A DNA stretch of 64,000 nucleotides from Symsagittifera roscoffensis (GCF_963678635.1 NC_087070.1:29965390-30029389), one strand, 5' to 3'. Numbered from the stretch's first letter, positions 23,050 through 36,117 are shown. Notes: generated from the sequence alone by a model not told the origin. Program-made: numbers and translations.

Positions 23050-26000
23050 ATTGGCCGGAATTTATCAGCACTTGAGAAAAAACCCAAAAGAGAAACAAAG
23101 AATTTGCTAGGGCATACGCAATATAAAGTTGGGCAAGCGCATATTGAGTTTAGAGCGAGGGTAAACACTAGATAGCACTCTGAGAAAGAAATCAAATGAT
23201 CAAAATTGCGTAGGCAATTCCTTGCGGTGCTTATAGTACCGGGTTGACCTCCGTACACCGAAAAGGCTTATCATACAATTCCATACATCAAGTGCGTGGA
23301 AAAATGCTTGTCATACAATTTTCATACAATTTCTAAAAAGGGTTGAAAACTAGTATAAACTTATTTCTGTGGCTGTTTGATTCTAATAAAACAGTCTGGT
23401 GATAAAAAAAACTGAGGCTTTCGTTTTTTGAAAAAAATGCTTATCATACAATTCCCATATAAAGAAATTGTATGACTGGCATTTTTTTGATGGCGACACA
23501 AAAAATTTTTCAAGTAATTTTCAAAATTTGGCCCAAAAAATTGTTTGTTTTTTTTCAACCGCAAACCGAATTTCGTACGCAAGCAAACATTTTTCAAAAC
23601 AAATTTTTGCATGCAAAATTTAAATTTTTGTGTGCATAACGTAGTCCTGGATACGATAAAATTGGCTTTTATTTTCTTTTCACTTGAATTTTTTTTTCAA
23701 AAACGCTGAAAATTTCTATTTCTTTTGTATGAGGTGTTAATGTATGCCTTGATCAATGTCTGATAATTTGAAACTCAAAAATGTAAAATAATCATCATTA
23801 AAAAACTTTGCCAAAAAATAAGAAACTAAATTTAAAAAGAAAAAATCAAAGTTTTTGGTTAATGGAAAAATACTTATCATACAATTTTCATATATGGAAA
23901 AATGCTTATCATAGAGTTTTCATACAGTTTTCTGTACATGGAATTGTATGAAATTGTATGACAAGAAGTTTCTCATATATGGAAATTGTATGATAAGAAG
24001 TTTTGGTCAACCCGGGGTTCTTTTTTAAAACATGATCATAACTATTAGAAAAGGGATGCATCGGGAAGTACTAATCAAATGAGGATGAACATGTTAGATA
24101 GAATTTCAATGAGACACTTAACAAAACCCCTGGAACAAAACCAAAAGTTAGTCTAATCCCAGATTCAGTTCTATGAAAGAGGGTTTAAGCACCATGCTTG
24201 TAATTAAGGTTAAGTTCTCTATCAGAGAATTCAATAAGTGACGAGACGTTACCCTGCCCTTTAGTTGAGAACTTTGGAGAGTTAATTGAAATAAATCACT
24301 ATTAACGAAAACTTTGCAGTAATCTCATGTGAGCAATATCAGTCGACACATCACAAACAGGGGTCCGCAATTAATCAGAATACAGTAGAATACAGCTATC
24401 TAATACAACAAGGTTGTAGAGAAAATAGTACCAATGAAAAGTGGACCGCGGAGCCAATCAAGTACATAGATTGCGGATCCATTCACTAGTAATAATTAAA
24501 TTCCTTTCTGACCCGTTTATTTGTCGCTTTGTCCTTTGTATAATTAAATGGATTAAGTCTTTATTAATGAAAACAGCGCAATCTCTAGTGGGCAATATCA
24601 GTCGACACTTCACAAAAGCGGCCCGCAATGTATTACAATACATCGTAAACACCAACAATGATACCTCTTAGCGAGTTTGAGTAGAGTTGAGTCTAGGAGG
24701 TCCCTTCAAACACAATAAGAAAATAGATAATGTCTGCGGCGTAATTTAAGAGAGAGAAAGACGCTTATAAAAGACAAACCTAAACTTACAAGAAGCAAGA
24801 TGCTCATATGTCAGGGGCAAATCCAAAATAAAAGATCAATATTCGCATTTTTTTTGTTGTTTTAAACTAGATTTTTTCAAAAAAAAATCAGTTCAGGGGA
24901 CTATGCGAAAAAAACAACCGTCTGGAGAACGAACTGAACAGTAAGCTAAATGATTTAACCTCTCTTGGGCCAGTAAATTTCTTTAAGGGATCGACTGCAA
25001 AATGATTTCTCTTATTACGCAGGAACTGCGTACTGTAACACAGCTAAACATGCTATGACTAATATAAGAACGTCGCAACGAAAAGGATTTAATAAAACAG
25101 AAGTAAAAAGTCATATTGAAAAAATCTACAATAGGATCTATAATAGGCTGGAAAAACAGCGGAAGCTACAAAAATAGAGAAACGGTAATTTGAAGCAATC
25201 TCGATATGTACCTCAAAAAGTTCTGTGTTGTTTGATATTCTAATTTACTGTTTTTTGACCCAATTCATCTTTGTTTCTCGACATCTTTAAGTAAAATTAG
25301 TAATGTTTGTGCTCGGATTGGTTTTTTCTGCAAACCAAGTTAGCACTTTTTGACCGGCTTTTCTATATCATCAACAGATTTCATGTCAAACAGAAAAGAA
25401 CTAAGCTTAGATTATTTTTGCTTTTTCTGGAAGGTTGAAAAACGTCTATCTGGCAATTTGAATAATGCATGCGCGATATAACTCCAACTAATCACGCGTA
25501 AGCACTGATCTAATCTGGCTCAGATATGTTTCAATTTGAATTGGTTTAATCCACCTGTTCTACCTATACGATAATATAAACTGAATTGTGTTTTAAGTTT
25601 TATGCGGAAGGATAAGTTAAGAAAAACTGATGTTTTTTTTCTATTTAATTCCTTTTCTTCAATTTCTTTTAATCGATCAATAGTTTATAAATCTCTTAGG
25701 TAGTGAGACAATTCAAGCTGTATTAGTGATACCAGTAATTTTTATTCTGCTAGAATTGTAAAATCACTGCAACGGCTATGAATTCACAGCTTTTTTCCCA
25801 ATTTTAGTCGAAAGTAAGTAATATCTGAGCTCACGTGTTGTTTTTCTCCTGGAATATTTCGACCCATCAACTAGCCTTTTGGACAAAATCTTTAATATCT
25901 TCTATGAGCTAACAATAAAGCTAAAGTTCTTAAGCCATTTAATAACTGTTTACAATTTTTGTGCATATGAGTCTATCAACCCACAAATTGTTCAGTTATT

Positions 26001-26160
26001 CAACGCATAAGCAGCAAAATATTCCGGCTCAGAAGAGGTTCCATTTTGAATTTGGGCTGTTTCTTTGTCTAATTTTTATGTTACTAAGGCTATATGTACA
26101 TATGTACCAAATTTGGATTGATTAAATTTTAATATATCTCGACAAAATTTCGAACAACGT
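23050..26160. repeat. large non-coding tandem duplication, copy A
   Basis: This copy aligns with 26165-29165 over most of its length. Shared landmarks are TATCAGCACTTG at the start, AATATCAGTCGACAC, CAGTTCAGGGGACTATGCGA, ACAAGAAGCAAGATGCT, and CAGCTCAGAA near the end. Identity is about 75% by eye with many indels. It contains the MITE at 23239-24015, absent from copy B, so the duplication is older than that insertion. The word GCAATATCAGTCGACAC also occurs twice within copy A. No coding sequence was found. Confidence 0.82.
23239..24015. mobile_element. MITE-like element with CCGGGTTGACC ends (copy 2)
   Basis: Same family as 8374-9311, with the same terminal CCGGGTTGACC/GGTCAACCCGG and the same internal TTATCATACAATT repeats. 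It sits inside tandem copy A, and copy B provides the matching uninterrupted site (around 26365-26375). It lacks a ~150 bp internal segment present in copy 1. Confidence 0.8.
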
Positions 26161-26164
26161 TCTT

Positions 26165-29100
26165 TTTATCAGCACTTGGGAAAAAGACGAAGCACTAGGG
26201 AAACAAAGAAATCGTTAGGGCACACAGATAATGAAGCTGACTGAGGATATATTGAGGTTGAGATAAGGGTGGTGATAAGCACTAGTTACCACTCTGAGAA
26301 ATTTCTCAACTGACCAAAATAGCTTCAGCGACTCCTCGCTGTGTATATCCCTCTTTGCAGGGAAACATGATCTTGACCCTTAGAAATGGGATACATCTGG
26401 AAGCACCATTTGAATGAGGATGAACTTCGTAGTTAGAATCCCGATGGCACAATTAACAAAATGTAGGAGATTGATACCTGGTGTTATCGAAAAAAGCTTT
26501 AACGGAATTTAGGGTCAATTGTTGATTCCTTTAAAATAATTGAAACTCTCTTGATTAAAACTGAAGTGTAGTCGGTTCGCCAGCCCTAGTCCTATGAAAT
26601 GCGAATCGAGCATCATGCTTGTAATTCAGGGGAAGTATTGCTATTCGAGAGTTAGTATGGATACGAAATATTGCCATGTCCTTCAGTTACTGCGTTGAAG
26701 TTTTGAACCTAGAAACAATCGAAACCGGAAAACCCTTGATTCAAACTTAGTTCTGATAATTAAATTTTTGTAGGCAGTTTTATCATTGAGCAATATCTAA
26801 GAAAAGCAGTAGCAAAGAACACCGACAATAGAAGGAGTTTCACGTTTGAGTTAAGTTTACTAATAATTTGACAAGACATGCTATTTTTCAGCTCCTCGGA
26901 GAAAATTTTCTGCTATAAAAGGACACTTAAAAGACGAACTCAGTCTCCTGAAAGGCAAAAAGTTGGGATTGAAGTAGAAAAAAATACACACACTTTATTT
27001 TATGAGGCTTAGGATAAAAAAAACCAGAAAAAATTTGACCTTCCGCTAGTAGGGGTAGGCCGACACATGTTACTCTAGTAGGGGTAGGCTTAATGTAACT
27101 CCATATTTAGGTGAGGTTGTAACCGTCTATTACCGGTCTTGAAACGTTATGAGAATGGTAAAAGACCTTCCGTAGGAGGTAATGAGGTAAATTCAGGCGA
27201 ACATATATCTAACATATTTAAAAATCAGTTTGATTAACATATGAAATGGATAACAAAGTACCTACCCTTAGGCACAGCAAATACTCACAGAACCAGCAGA
27301 TTCAGAGTTAGCTAGCAGGTTTTCAATTAGTTCCAGAACAGTTAGTACCGAGAGAGCGAATGTTTGATTTAAGTGGTTTGGGAAAACGGATTGAGATTTG
27401 CAGAGAAGATAGTACCAAAAAAAAGTAGATCGCAGAGCCAATCAATTGCATAGATCACTGATCCGTTGACTACTAATTAAAAACTTCTATGACAAAGCTT
27501 TGCTCCAGTTAGAGGCCGCTGAGTATTTCGAATAATTAAATGAGATAAATCACTATTAGCGAAAACATTGCAATCTCTATAGAGCAATATCAGTCGACAC
27601 AGCACAAAAGGGGCCGCAATTACTTAGAATACAGTGTAACTACAAATAGAGATACCTCTTCGGGAGCTTGACTAGAGTTGAGTCCAGGCAATCCGGTCAA
27701 ACACAACACCAAAAATGATAATGCCGTAGAAAAAAAGAGCAAAACGGTTATAAAAGGAAAACTGAAATTTACAAGAAGCAAGATGCTTTACTGTCAGGAA
27801 AAATTCCAAGATATGAGACCATTATGAGCATTCTTTTCTGTTTTAAACGAAATATTTGAGAAAAAAAACCAGTTCAGGGGACTATGCGACAACAACAACC
27901 ATCTGGAGATCAAAGTGAGCAGTTAGCTGTTTGAGTTAACCTCTCTTGTGCCAATCAGTTTTTTGAACGATCAGCTGCAAAAAGTATTCCTATGGCTGTG
28001 TACGAACTGCATACTGTTACACAATTTATACACCCTATGATTATTATAAGGATATGGGAATTGGTTGGTTTTAAAAAGCTGAGGTAAATAGGGTAAACTT
28101 AAAACGGGTTGATAGGGTAAATTTAGCAGGAGCTACAAGAATACAAGAATAGAAAAAAAGGAGTTGGTAGCAATCGCTATACATGATTCAAACAGATTTG
28201 TGACGTTTCAGGTTATAGTTTACTGTTTTTTGGCGCGTTTTATGTTTTTTTTTCTCAAAATTGCAAAGTAAAAGACGTAATGACATAATGCTTGTGCTCG
28301 ATTGGTTTTTACTCCCAATCAAAGAATTTTTCTCCTAGCATTTTGTGACAGTTTTTTTGTATCAACTAAACATTGTTGCAGTCTTAAGCTCAAATATTAA
28401 AAAAAAACTAAGCTGAGATCAATTTGGCATGTTTATGAAGGTTGAAAAAAGTCTATCTGGCCTTTCGGATAATGCATAAGCGATTTACTTTGTGCTAATC
28501 GCGCGTAAGCAGTGACCTAATCTGGCTGAGATATTTTCCAATTTGAGTTGCGTAAATTCAATTATTCTACCTAATACGCTATTGTACACTACATTAAGTT
28601 CTAAAATACTTATGCATGCGTAAGCATAAGTTAAGAAAAAGTCAACTTTTTTTTTCTATTTTAATAGAAGTTTTCTTCAATTTTCATCGATCACTACTTC
28701 GATCACTACTTTAGTAAGCAGTTACAATTTTCAAAGTGTGTTTCATACGCTTAAATTTTGTTGTGCTAACTTTGTGATGTTGTTGCTGCGACATTGTCTG
28801 ATCATAAGCCAAAAACTTAGCTTACTATGCAATCAGTCTTTTCTGATCCAATTTTAGTAGAGAGTAACATAATGTCTGTGCTCATAGGGTGTTTTCCCGG
28901 AACGTTTCAACCAATTAACTAGCCATTTTAACAAAATCTTTTATTATCATCTGTGAGCTAACAGTTAAGCTTCAGTTTTCAAGCAAAATGATAACAGTTT
29001 ACAATTTTGTTTTGAATTTGAGAACAGTAAACAACACACTGTTTTGTTCATTAACGCGTAAGCAGCAAAATATTCCAGCTCAGAAATTGTTCCATACTGA

Positions 29101-29165
29101 CTTTGGTCTGTTTGTTTTCTAACTTTTATAATACTTAGGCCATACGTGTCAATTTTGTTTTAATT
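26165..29165. repeat. large non-coding tandem duplication, copy B
   Basis: The partner of copy A. It has extra sequence (about 26700-27390) with no counterpart in copy A. A 15-bp word CTAGTAGGGGTAGGC occurs twice at about 27045 and 27075. No coding sequence was found. Confidence 0.8.
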
Positions 29166-30694
29166 ATAGCTTTTGTGTGCAGATGATTTTTTAAAATTTT
29201 TCATAGAAAAAAAATGAATTTTTTGAGGATGTTCAAGCATTGTCGGAACATTCTGATACGGGGACTGCAGTCTGATAGGGGCAGTCTTCTATAAGAAAAA
29301 TATAAAAGTGAAACCAAATTTTTCGGATATTTTTTACGATGAGAGGTGCTTTATCTGGTCTGCAAAGAGATGTTCCGGTGCGAAACCCAATCAGAGCACG
29401 AATATTACATGATTTTTTTTTTGAAAATTGGCCAAAATCTTTCAAATGCTGGTGATTATTTTTCGTGAAAATATCTTTATTTAAAACAAACAAAAATGAT
29501 AAGTTTCTGATTACTTAAGCGCAATATATTTCATTTTATGATGAGTAAGCGGCATTATAATCTGGCCTAACGCTTGTTCTAAGTTGAATTGATGCAGATT
29601 TTCATTCTAACTGTTAGATTATTAACTCCAGACCTATCTCTCTTGCTTTTTTATAACCGTGAGAGGAGGATGATTTCCGATTATTTCTCAAAATAAAAAG
29701 TTTTCTCGTTAAAATTTTACTAATATTTTTTGAAATGAACACTTTCTCATAGACGCCTGAGCGCAGTTGGAAAATTAAAAGCGTCGCCCTGATGCAAGCA
29801 GCATCTTCATCACGAAGAGAAGCAAACTACAGATCAGCTTTATACATAAGTTCTTTCAATCTTTATTTCAATTCATATTTTCTAGTAAAAACCAATGCAA
29901 GGCCTAAATGCTTTCAAAATATATATCTGATTTGACACTTTTTTTTCTTTGAGGTAATTTTAAATAAACCGCTAGCCACAAAGTTTAATAGAATGGTCTT
30001 TGATTGTGTTTAGTTTGCTACAGCAGTTTTGTGTTTTGTGTATTTTAGCGCATCTCACAGGCAAACAGTCTCGAAAAAATTATAAACGCAAATTTAATTA
30101 AAATGTTTTCGAATATTCTGTAGAGCTGTAAATTCTGCGAGCTAGCTGCTATACCCGCAAAACACAATCGTTTTGCATACACTCTTTACACTCAGACACT
30201 CTTACGCAGTGTACAGTTTGATTTTACAATTAATTTTCTGTGATGGAAAAATTGTTGCCATCAAAAAATTTGTGTATAATCCTCATTGATAAAAACGTAC
30301 AACATTTTTTTTTCATCTTTCTCTTAGTTTTTTTTTCTCGCTTTTTGCAAGAAGTAATCCAACCAATTCTTTCAAAGAGAATATTAGAAAACAGAACTCC
30401 ATTTGAGTTTTTATTCTGAGAATTGATCTGGCTACATCTTTTTGTACTAACAAATTGGAAAGAACAAGCCGATCAAAACTAGATAATGCACTATTGAAAA
30501 AATTTTTAGACAATTAGTTTTTCGAAAATAGATAAAACCATTGAACAGACCGACTGCTATTTATATTGATTGACACCCTGCAGTACTTAGTGCAAGCATC
30601 TGTTTAACTCGATAGTATCCATTTTCATTTTTGTTCAAATTTCTCGTGATTCAAAGTCAACAAGTAAATTTAGAAAAACTAAAATTGAATTTAC
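29166..30694. other. non-coding, perhaps intron of the TRIM-like gene
   Basis: This lies downstream of the donor site at 30694 on the minus strand, so at least its right part should be intron. Short minus-strand frames at 29233-29493 and 30313-30513 show no recognisable domain. The second is preceded by a plausible acceptor (TTTTTCAATAG) and could be an exon, but I cannot support that. Confidence 0.35.
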
Positions 30695-30971
30695 CTTCAA
30701 CACTTTGATTTGACAGTTGTCGGTCCATTGTAATAGATTCTCCTTGAACTTTGAAAACCAACACGTTGTTACCAGCACTACCAAAAGAAATTACTTCCTG
30801 AGTTTGCGAACAAAACTTAGGTAGTATTATATGTTCAGGGGTGGTTGTACTGCCTTTGCGAATATCTCGAAGCTGCCAACTTTCAGCCCCGATTGTCCTT
30901 GCTTTTCTGGTCAATGCTGATGAGCTGGCCGTCAACTGAGAACTTCCCGTATTTTTGCATTGACTGAAAGT
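30695..30971 (-). CDS. TRIM-like host gene, coding exon part downstream of the Polinton
   Basis: On the minus strand the host frame resumes right after the Polinton's left end. It starts with the two codons of the target duplication (ACT TTC), then AGT CAA TGC, and stays open for about 90 codons to a donor GAAG|GTAAATTC at 30694. The peptide is Ser/Thr-rich and ends in a probably beta-rich segment (VISFGSAGNNVLVFKVQG), as in the region after the coiled coil of many RING/B-box proteins. No known C-terminal domain is recognisable in this piece. Further exons should lie to the left but are not identified. Before insertion this was one exon with 47955-48451. Confidence 0.78.
30966..30971. repeat. 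target-site duplication, left copy (GAAAGT)
   Basis: The six bases GAAAGT precede the element and recur exactly at 47955-47960 after its right end. Six-base duplications are usual for Polintons. In the host frame they are exactly two codons. Confidence 0.9.
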
Positions 30972-31225
30972 AGTAGTATTGTATCGTGTCCCGGATCCTT
31001 CCTAAGGGGGGGGGTCATCACGTAAAGCAAAATCCTAGGAAAGGGGTCCTTATTTTTTTGGAGGACCCCTATCCTAGGATTTTGTAAATGAACGTAAGTT
31101 CCCACCCCTAAAGTAAAAGACCCCCTCCTTAGCATCTTGTTAAGCTGAGCTTAACAACCGGGACCCGATACAATAATTCCTTCTAATTCCTTTTAAAGCG
31201 GTCCTTTTTTCCGCGATAATTAAAG
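30972..31225. repeat. Polinton left terminal inverted repeat
   Basis: About 250 bp matching 47705-47954 in reverse complement. The repeat is itself palindromic in outline: TTGTATCGTGTCCC near its outer end and GGGACCCGATACAA near its inner end, with CAAAATCCTAGGA and TCCTAGGATTTTG as a second nested pair. Runs of G or C differ in length between the copies. Confidence 0.88.
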
Positions 31226-32065
31226 TTAATCGTCCTAATTCCTGAACTTTTCTTTTTCGTCCTAGTTTTATGTGGATATCATTTCCTGGCTTTCTTCTTT
31301 TCGAAAAAGATTTATCATGCTATTAAAGTTTGTTTTTGAAAACGAGCCTAAGGATTTCACACATTTGTTTGAATTAACACTTGGTTTGCGTCTACTAGTT
31401 TATTTGCCTGAAGCTATTTATGTTAAAACAGTGATTGAGCTCAATACGAGTATTTTATTAGTTGTAAACTGGTAAAAACCAAAACATATACAAGTCGAAG
31501 TTTAAAAAGGGACGAACAGAAAAATCATCTGAAAATATATGTTTCAGACTTTAATGTTTATTGTTTTGGTTTTCTTTGCGCTGTTTTTTAGATGGTCGTT
31601 CTTCTGAAACTTCAGATAAAATAAATGGGTTTTTTATAGGGGGACGTTCACGGACTCGGCTACTAGAAGCTTCTTCTTCTTGCAGCTCTGCTTCTGAGTA
31701 GGGCCGCTGCAAAAAGCCCCAATCCGGAAGTGTAAAATCGGGAGAACTGTTATCAGTTTCATTGTATGAAATGGCCCACTCGGTGTCCATGTAAATGTCT
31801 TCTAGAAAAGCATTTTCTTCATCGGCTTTATGGCCAAAGGGCACTGTCGAAAATCCGTCGAAAAGTAGAAAACGTTTTGAGTCGAATGGTGATAAAGCAA
31901 GTTTGTTTTGTTTCACTGTCATATTGGTGTGACCTTTCGAAACTATATTAAAGTTGTACACTCTCATTGTTTTTCCAGTGAATAATGTGTCCCTGAAGGT
32001 TTGGTGGACCAGTTCTCTCTGTGCACTCCGTTTAATTCCTTTGGCACTCAATTTTTGAGTGCCTT

Positions 32066-32393
32066 CTAAACAGAAGCAAAATTATTATTCTTTTCTACAA
32101 CGCAGGGGATAGTTTCATTTCACTTCAGCAACTCATTTTATACCAAACAAAGTTTGATTCATTTTACCAAAAAAGAGCAGAAGACTCTAAATTATGATTA
32201 AAAAAGAGGAAAAGAGAGGGAATATGTTGTCAGATAAATCAACGTTTAGGCAACATTGTATAATGTTGCATAAGTCAGCTAAATGCCCATAGTTTAATGC
32301 AACAAATTAAGGGGTGTAGGGAGGTTGGTGGCGGTAATTTTGTTCTATAAAAGGTAGGAATGGGGGTGGAAGGGTGGCTTAAATTTAATTTAC
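32066..32393 (-). other. intron in Polinton polB (328 bp)
   Basis: The donor AATG|GTAAAT and acceptor CTGTTTAG|AAGG, read on the minus strand, join the motif following KPKLYSVVLN to the conserved SAKGIKR block in one frame, phase 1. Without removal the frame ends soon after the donor. The same intron is present in the truncated copy at 49.8-51.4 kb. Confidence 0.75.
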
Positions 32394-34883
32394 CATTAAG
32401 GACGACCGAATATAGTTTCGGTTTTAGGGCGATGAATTCTCTGATCGGCTTTCCACCAGTCTCGTCTTTGAACTTCAGCACAACTTTCTTATTGGTATCC
32501 TCGAACAGGAAATGGTCCTTATCGTAATTTGAAAAGTCGAAATCAGCTTTTTTTTTCTCCAAGTCTCGGAAAACGTCATCAGTTTTTATAGCGTAAATAA
32601 AACTATCCGTGTCGGAGTAAAGGAGTTCCAAGTTTAGATTTGGTTTCATTTTTTGATAATGAAACTGAAACATGAAACGCTTGGCGAGGTCTAGGATGGT
32701 CGCACCAACTATCATAGGTTTATCCCACAATGTTTTTGTTACTGAAAAGCTAATTGTGGCTAATTGATCGTCAATGATTTGAAAGCTTTTCATTGTGCTC
32801 AGAGATGTTTTTTGTAAAAGTTCTCTCTCATTCCTTACAATCTCCAGCTTCTTTGTTCCTAACTTAAACTCCATTGTCTTACCGCAAACTGAATTAACAA
32901 TTAGCTTGTAGAAGTTCTCCTGGAATTTATTTACCGCGGGTGTTGAGGTTGACAAAGGGTGCCATGCAGTGACTTTGGCGGAACTGAAGAACTTTTCCGA
33001 GGTGAGTTATTTCCATTCCCAGCTCATGGTATAATTTAAGGGTAAGGTAGTGCAAAACATAACCCTCTTTAGGATGCAAGGTCTGTAGAAGCTTTGGCAC
33101 TTTTGGCAGTGTGGTGATTCCCAATTTTCCCAACAAGTCGACTTGCTCGTTGCTCATTGCACCGATGTCCACTACTTCACGAGAGGGGGCAAGGGGGTAA
33201 TCAGCAAAAAAGTCGTGAAGCTCTTCGGGTATGGTTAAATTGAATTCAACTATATAACCCCACTCTGAGGTTTCGCTGGTGAGCAGTATTGCTGCCAGAC
33301 TTTTTTGAACTATTGAAAATACGTTTAATGGCAAAGGGCAGTGTTTCATTATCCCCCCGTACAAATTGTTTGCATCAATATTGAGGATGTAGCTTGATGG
33401 TTGTGAGGGCGAAAAATCGTCGAGGTATTTATTGTTTGCTTTGTAAAATCGGCGCGCATAGACCGACGACATGCCTCCTCGTATCATTCGCTGCACAAGG
33501 TCCAGATGTTCACGGTCCGTTAAGAGTTTCAGTTCGGGCTTACAAACTTTTAGATAGGCGTCCCCGGAAAGGTTACTTTCCGTGAAGTAACAGGCGCAAT
33601 CCAGCCCGTATGTTTGATAGCAAACTTCCCGAAAAGCTTCGAAAACGGAAGCAAGCAATAGCACATCTGTAGTCAAGTACAAGTCGTGGTAATCACCAAG
33701 TGAGCCTTACTTCAGTTCGGTGAAAACTTTAAGGGCATGATTGTTCTCGCTTCTTGAAACACTCACATCCCCTCCTGTTAGACTATTTTTCCACATTGCT
33801 CGTGGGGGAAGGCGAGTTTCTCGGAACTTTTCGAATGAGTTGAATTATGAATAGGGGTAGTGCCCTTTCTGTTCAACATGCTGACTTTTTCAGGTGAGTG
33901 GCCGAGTTTTTCAAAATAGTTCTCCAGCAGAAAAAACTTTTCGTTGGGCAAATTATCTACAAATTTTGCCATTGATGCTAGCATGAACCTATACGAATTG
34001 ATGAGCCTCAGATTTTCGTAGAGTTTTTTGATTTTTCCGTTTTTGTCCGTGTACGTTTTTATATATACTGAGATTGTCAAGTATATATATTTTTCTTCAG
34101 ATGCGGGTATTACGGAAAAAGTGTTTTCCGAATCGCTCTTTGCCAGCGCTTTGATTATAAAGTGTAAATCATAATTTGACAAATTATGAGCTACCACTGG
34201 AATGTAATTTGTTGTTTTTCTATTAACGTTACATTCATTGTGTGCCCAACCCAGGAACTTGTTGGTGTAATGACAATGATCAAGTACCACTTGATCATTG
34301 TCGGAAAAGTCATTCTCGCATATCCAACAAATTGTAGCATCTTCTCGTTCCTGGTCTGTTATACCACTGGAAGTGTAATATTTCCTTTTTTCTAGGCTCA
34401 AGCTTTAACAAGTGTTTTTTCCCAAATTCGATTACTGCTAACGCGTAGCCGCACGGTTGATGGATTTCAATTGTTTGCGTGCTAGATTTTCGCGGATCAG
34501 GTTGCGGTCCGTATACTGGTAAGAGCAGTGACTCCAAGTCAAAGTAGATTACTCTGGGTACGTACCAACGAGCTGTTAAGTTTTTGAACTTGTGGTCATC
34601 TTTTCCCGGCTTGGGCATTGTTATGACGACATCTTCGTCTTGGTAGCACAAATCTTGATGTCTTCTCAGAGTTTCGAATGAAGCACATGTGTGGAAACAT
34701 TTGCGTCAAATCTCAGATTGAAATCGGTGCACTTTGTGCCGCACGTACTCGACCAGTTTTTGGAGATCACTTATCAACACATAGTGATATTTGGATCCAT
34801 CTGTCAGGAGCAACAAGTCCACAATCAGGCTAGTAGTGAATCTGCTCGATACTCTTATGGGCAACAATTCGCCATTGTTGTAC

Positions 34884-35008
34884 CTGAACAGAAAAATAGT
34901 TTTTATACCTCCTAGGTTTGGAATGAAAGAAAAAAGGGTGTTTGAATAGATGAAGAACATTAATGAAGGAATTTTAAAATTTTTAGAAGGCAATTAGAAT
35001 TTGCTTAC
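34884..35008 (-). other. intron in Polinton polB (125 bp)
   Basis: The donor TTCCG|GTAAGC and acceptor CTGTTCAG|GTACAAC join two parts of the N-terminal region in phase 2, giving INVFRYNNGE across the junction. A one-base loss in an A-run just upstream has put the preceding codons out of frame. Confidence 0.7.
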
Positions 35009-36117
35009 CGGAAGACGTTGATTTGGCATTGTTCAACTTTTCAAATCTGTCCATATCCATCAGACTCATTGGCATTTCGTATTCCCCATTGATTTTCACA
35101 ATTCCTTCTTTGTCGAGATTGTAGGTTGAGACTTTGTTTTTTTTCCAGCCACCGTCTAGATGTGGGGTAGAGGATCGGCTCGTTCACATTGTGATATGCG
35201 GCAACAAAGCAGTAGAGAAAGCAACGGTCATCATCTTTAGTGTTGATACTTGTGAGCAGAGTAGATGCTGCGCTGAGTGCATCAGGTAGCTCGAAGTAGG
35301 ATCCTTCTCTTATTGGTGAGAAGGCCGCGAAACTGATTCGCAATTTTTCAATTCTGTCAATAATCCATCCGCTACCATGAGAAGAGAATGAATTGACTTG
35401 GTTGACCATATGTTCAATCAGTTCCAAGAATTGATCCCCAGCAATTCCCTCGAAATATACTGTTAATGTCTTAGTGTTCAGAAACAGCATGGTCCTTTCG
35501 AAGTTTCCACTTTCCCCGTCTTGCACAGTGGGAATTTTGATCATTCCCACTTCTACGTGGAATTGCACCTTGTTCGGACCCTCTTTGACCCTTTCCAGTA
35601 TAAGAGCATATATTTCCTCCTTGTTTTGCATCATGACTTGAAGCAAATCCATTTCTTTTTCACCAACTTTGAGATCGTATCGACGCAATTTGCCTCTGAA
35701 CGCGCTTTCCGTTGGGGCAGCGGAAGACGTCGTCTCAATGCCGTCCCAAACTGGCAATGCGTGCTTCTTCAGCAAGTGTTGTCCATAGCTTTCCGCGGTG
35801 AGAAATATTGTATGGCAACAGATACAATGACTATTCTAAGTCATGTCATGTACCAGCTCCTATAAGTAGTTTCCTATTGTTTTCAAGCCCACTTCTTGGT
35901 TTGCGTAAATAGGTATAATAAAAGTAGAATCATGAGATAAAAGTTTTCAGAAAGTAAAGCCCTCAACTATCTTATTAAGTTGAAATAAAATAGTAAACTT
36001 AAAAAATTAAAATTTTAAAAAATTATATACCTTGATAGTTACCGATGCATGATAAGCATAGATTGTCATTTGAATGATTAAAAGATAACGGAATAAAAGT
36101 TTCCTTCATGTGATTCA

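Larger units (their letters stand above)
31551..35846 (-). pseudogene. polB: Polinton protein-primed DNA polymerase B, spliced and broken
   Basis: Reading down the minus strand: a C2H2 zinc finger (CICC..H..H, about 35770-35835); a Polinton-specific N-terminal region; an exonuclease I-like FDLES (about 34535); an HNH-like zinc module (CWIC...LDHCHY...HNECN, about 34310-34220); exonuclease II HNLSNYD; exonuclease III near YLTTDVLLLA (33670); palm motif A DANNLYGG (33370); motif B FYKLIVNSVCGKTME (32900); motif C YSDTDSF (32620). This is the protein-primed family B polymerase that copies the element. Two GT-AG introns restore the frame (32066-32393 and 34884-35008); a third acceptor is likely near 35847. 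At least two in-frame stops (one at a zinc-finger cysteine position near 34695, one near 33710) and several one-base frameshifts inactivate it. A C-terminal copy sits at 49806-50848. Confidence 0.92.

Noticed and set aside
24441..24671. Frames within the 3 kb tandem unit
   Set aside because: The corresponding frame is not open in copy B, so there is no sign of coding constraint.
30934..30947. The 12-mer ACTGAGAACTTC occurs just outside the left Polinton end and again at the end of the second copy (51398-51409)
   Set aside because: It lies 25 bp away from the left end, inside host coding sequence, and the shared word includes element bases at 51398-51400. Most likely chance.
31272..31475. Plus-strand frame of 67 codons near the Polinton left end
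   Set aside because: Lies opposite to the element's gene direction, is not conserved in the second copy (which lacks ~50 bp here), and has no domain.
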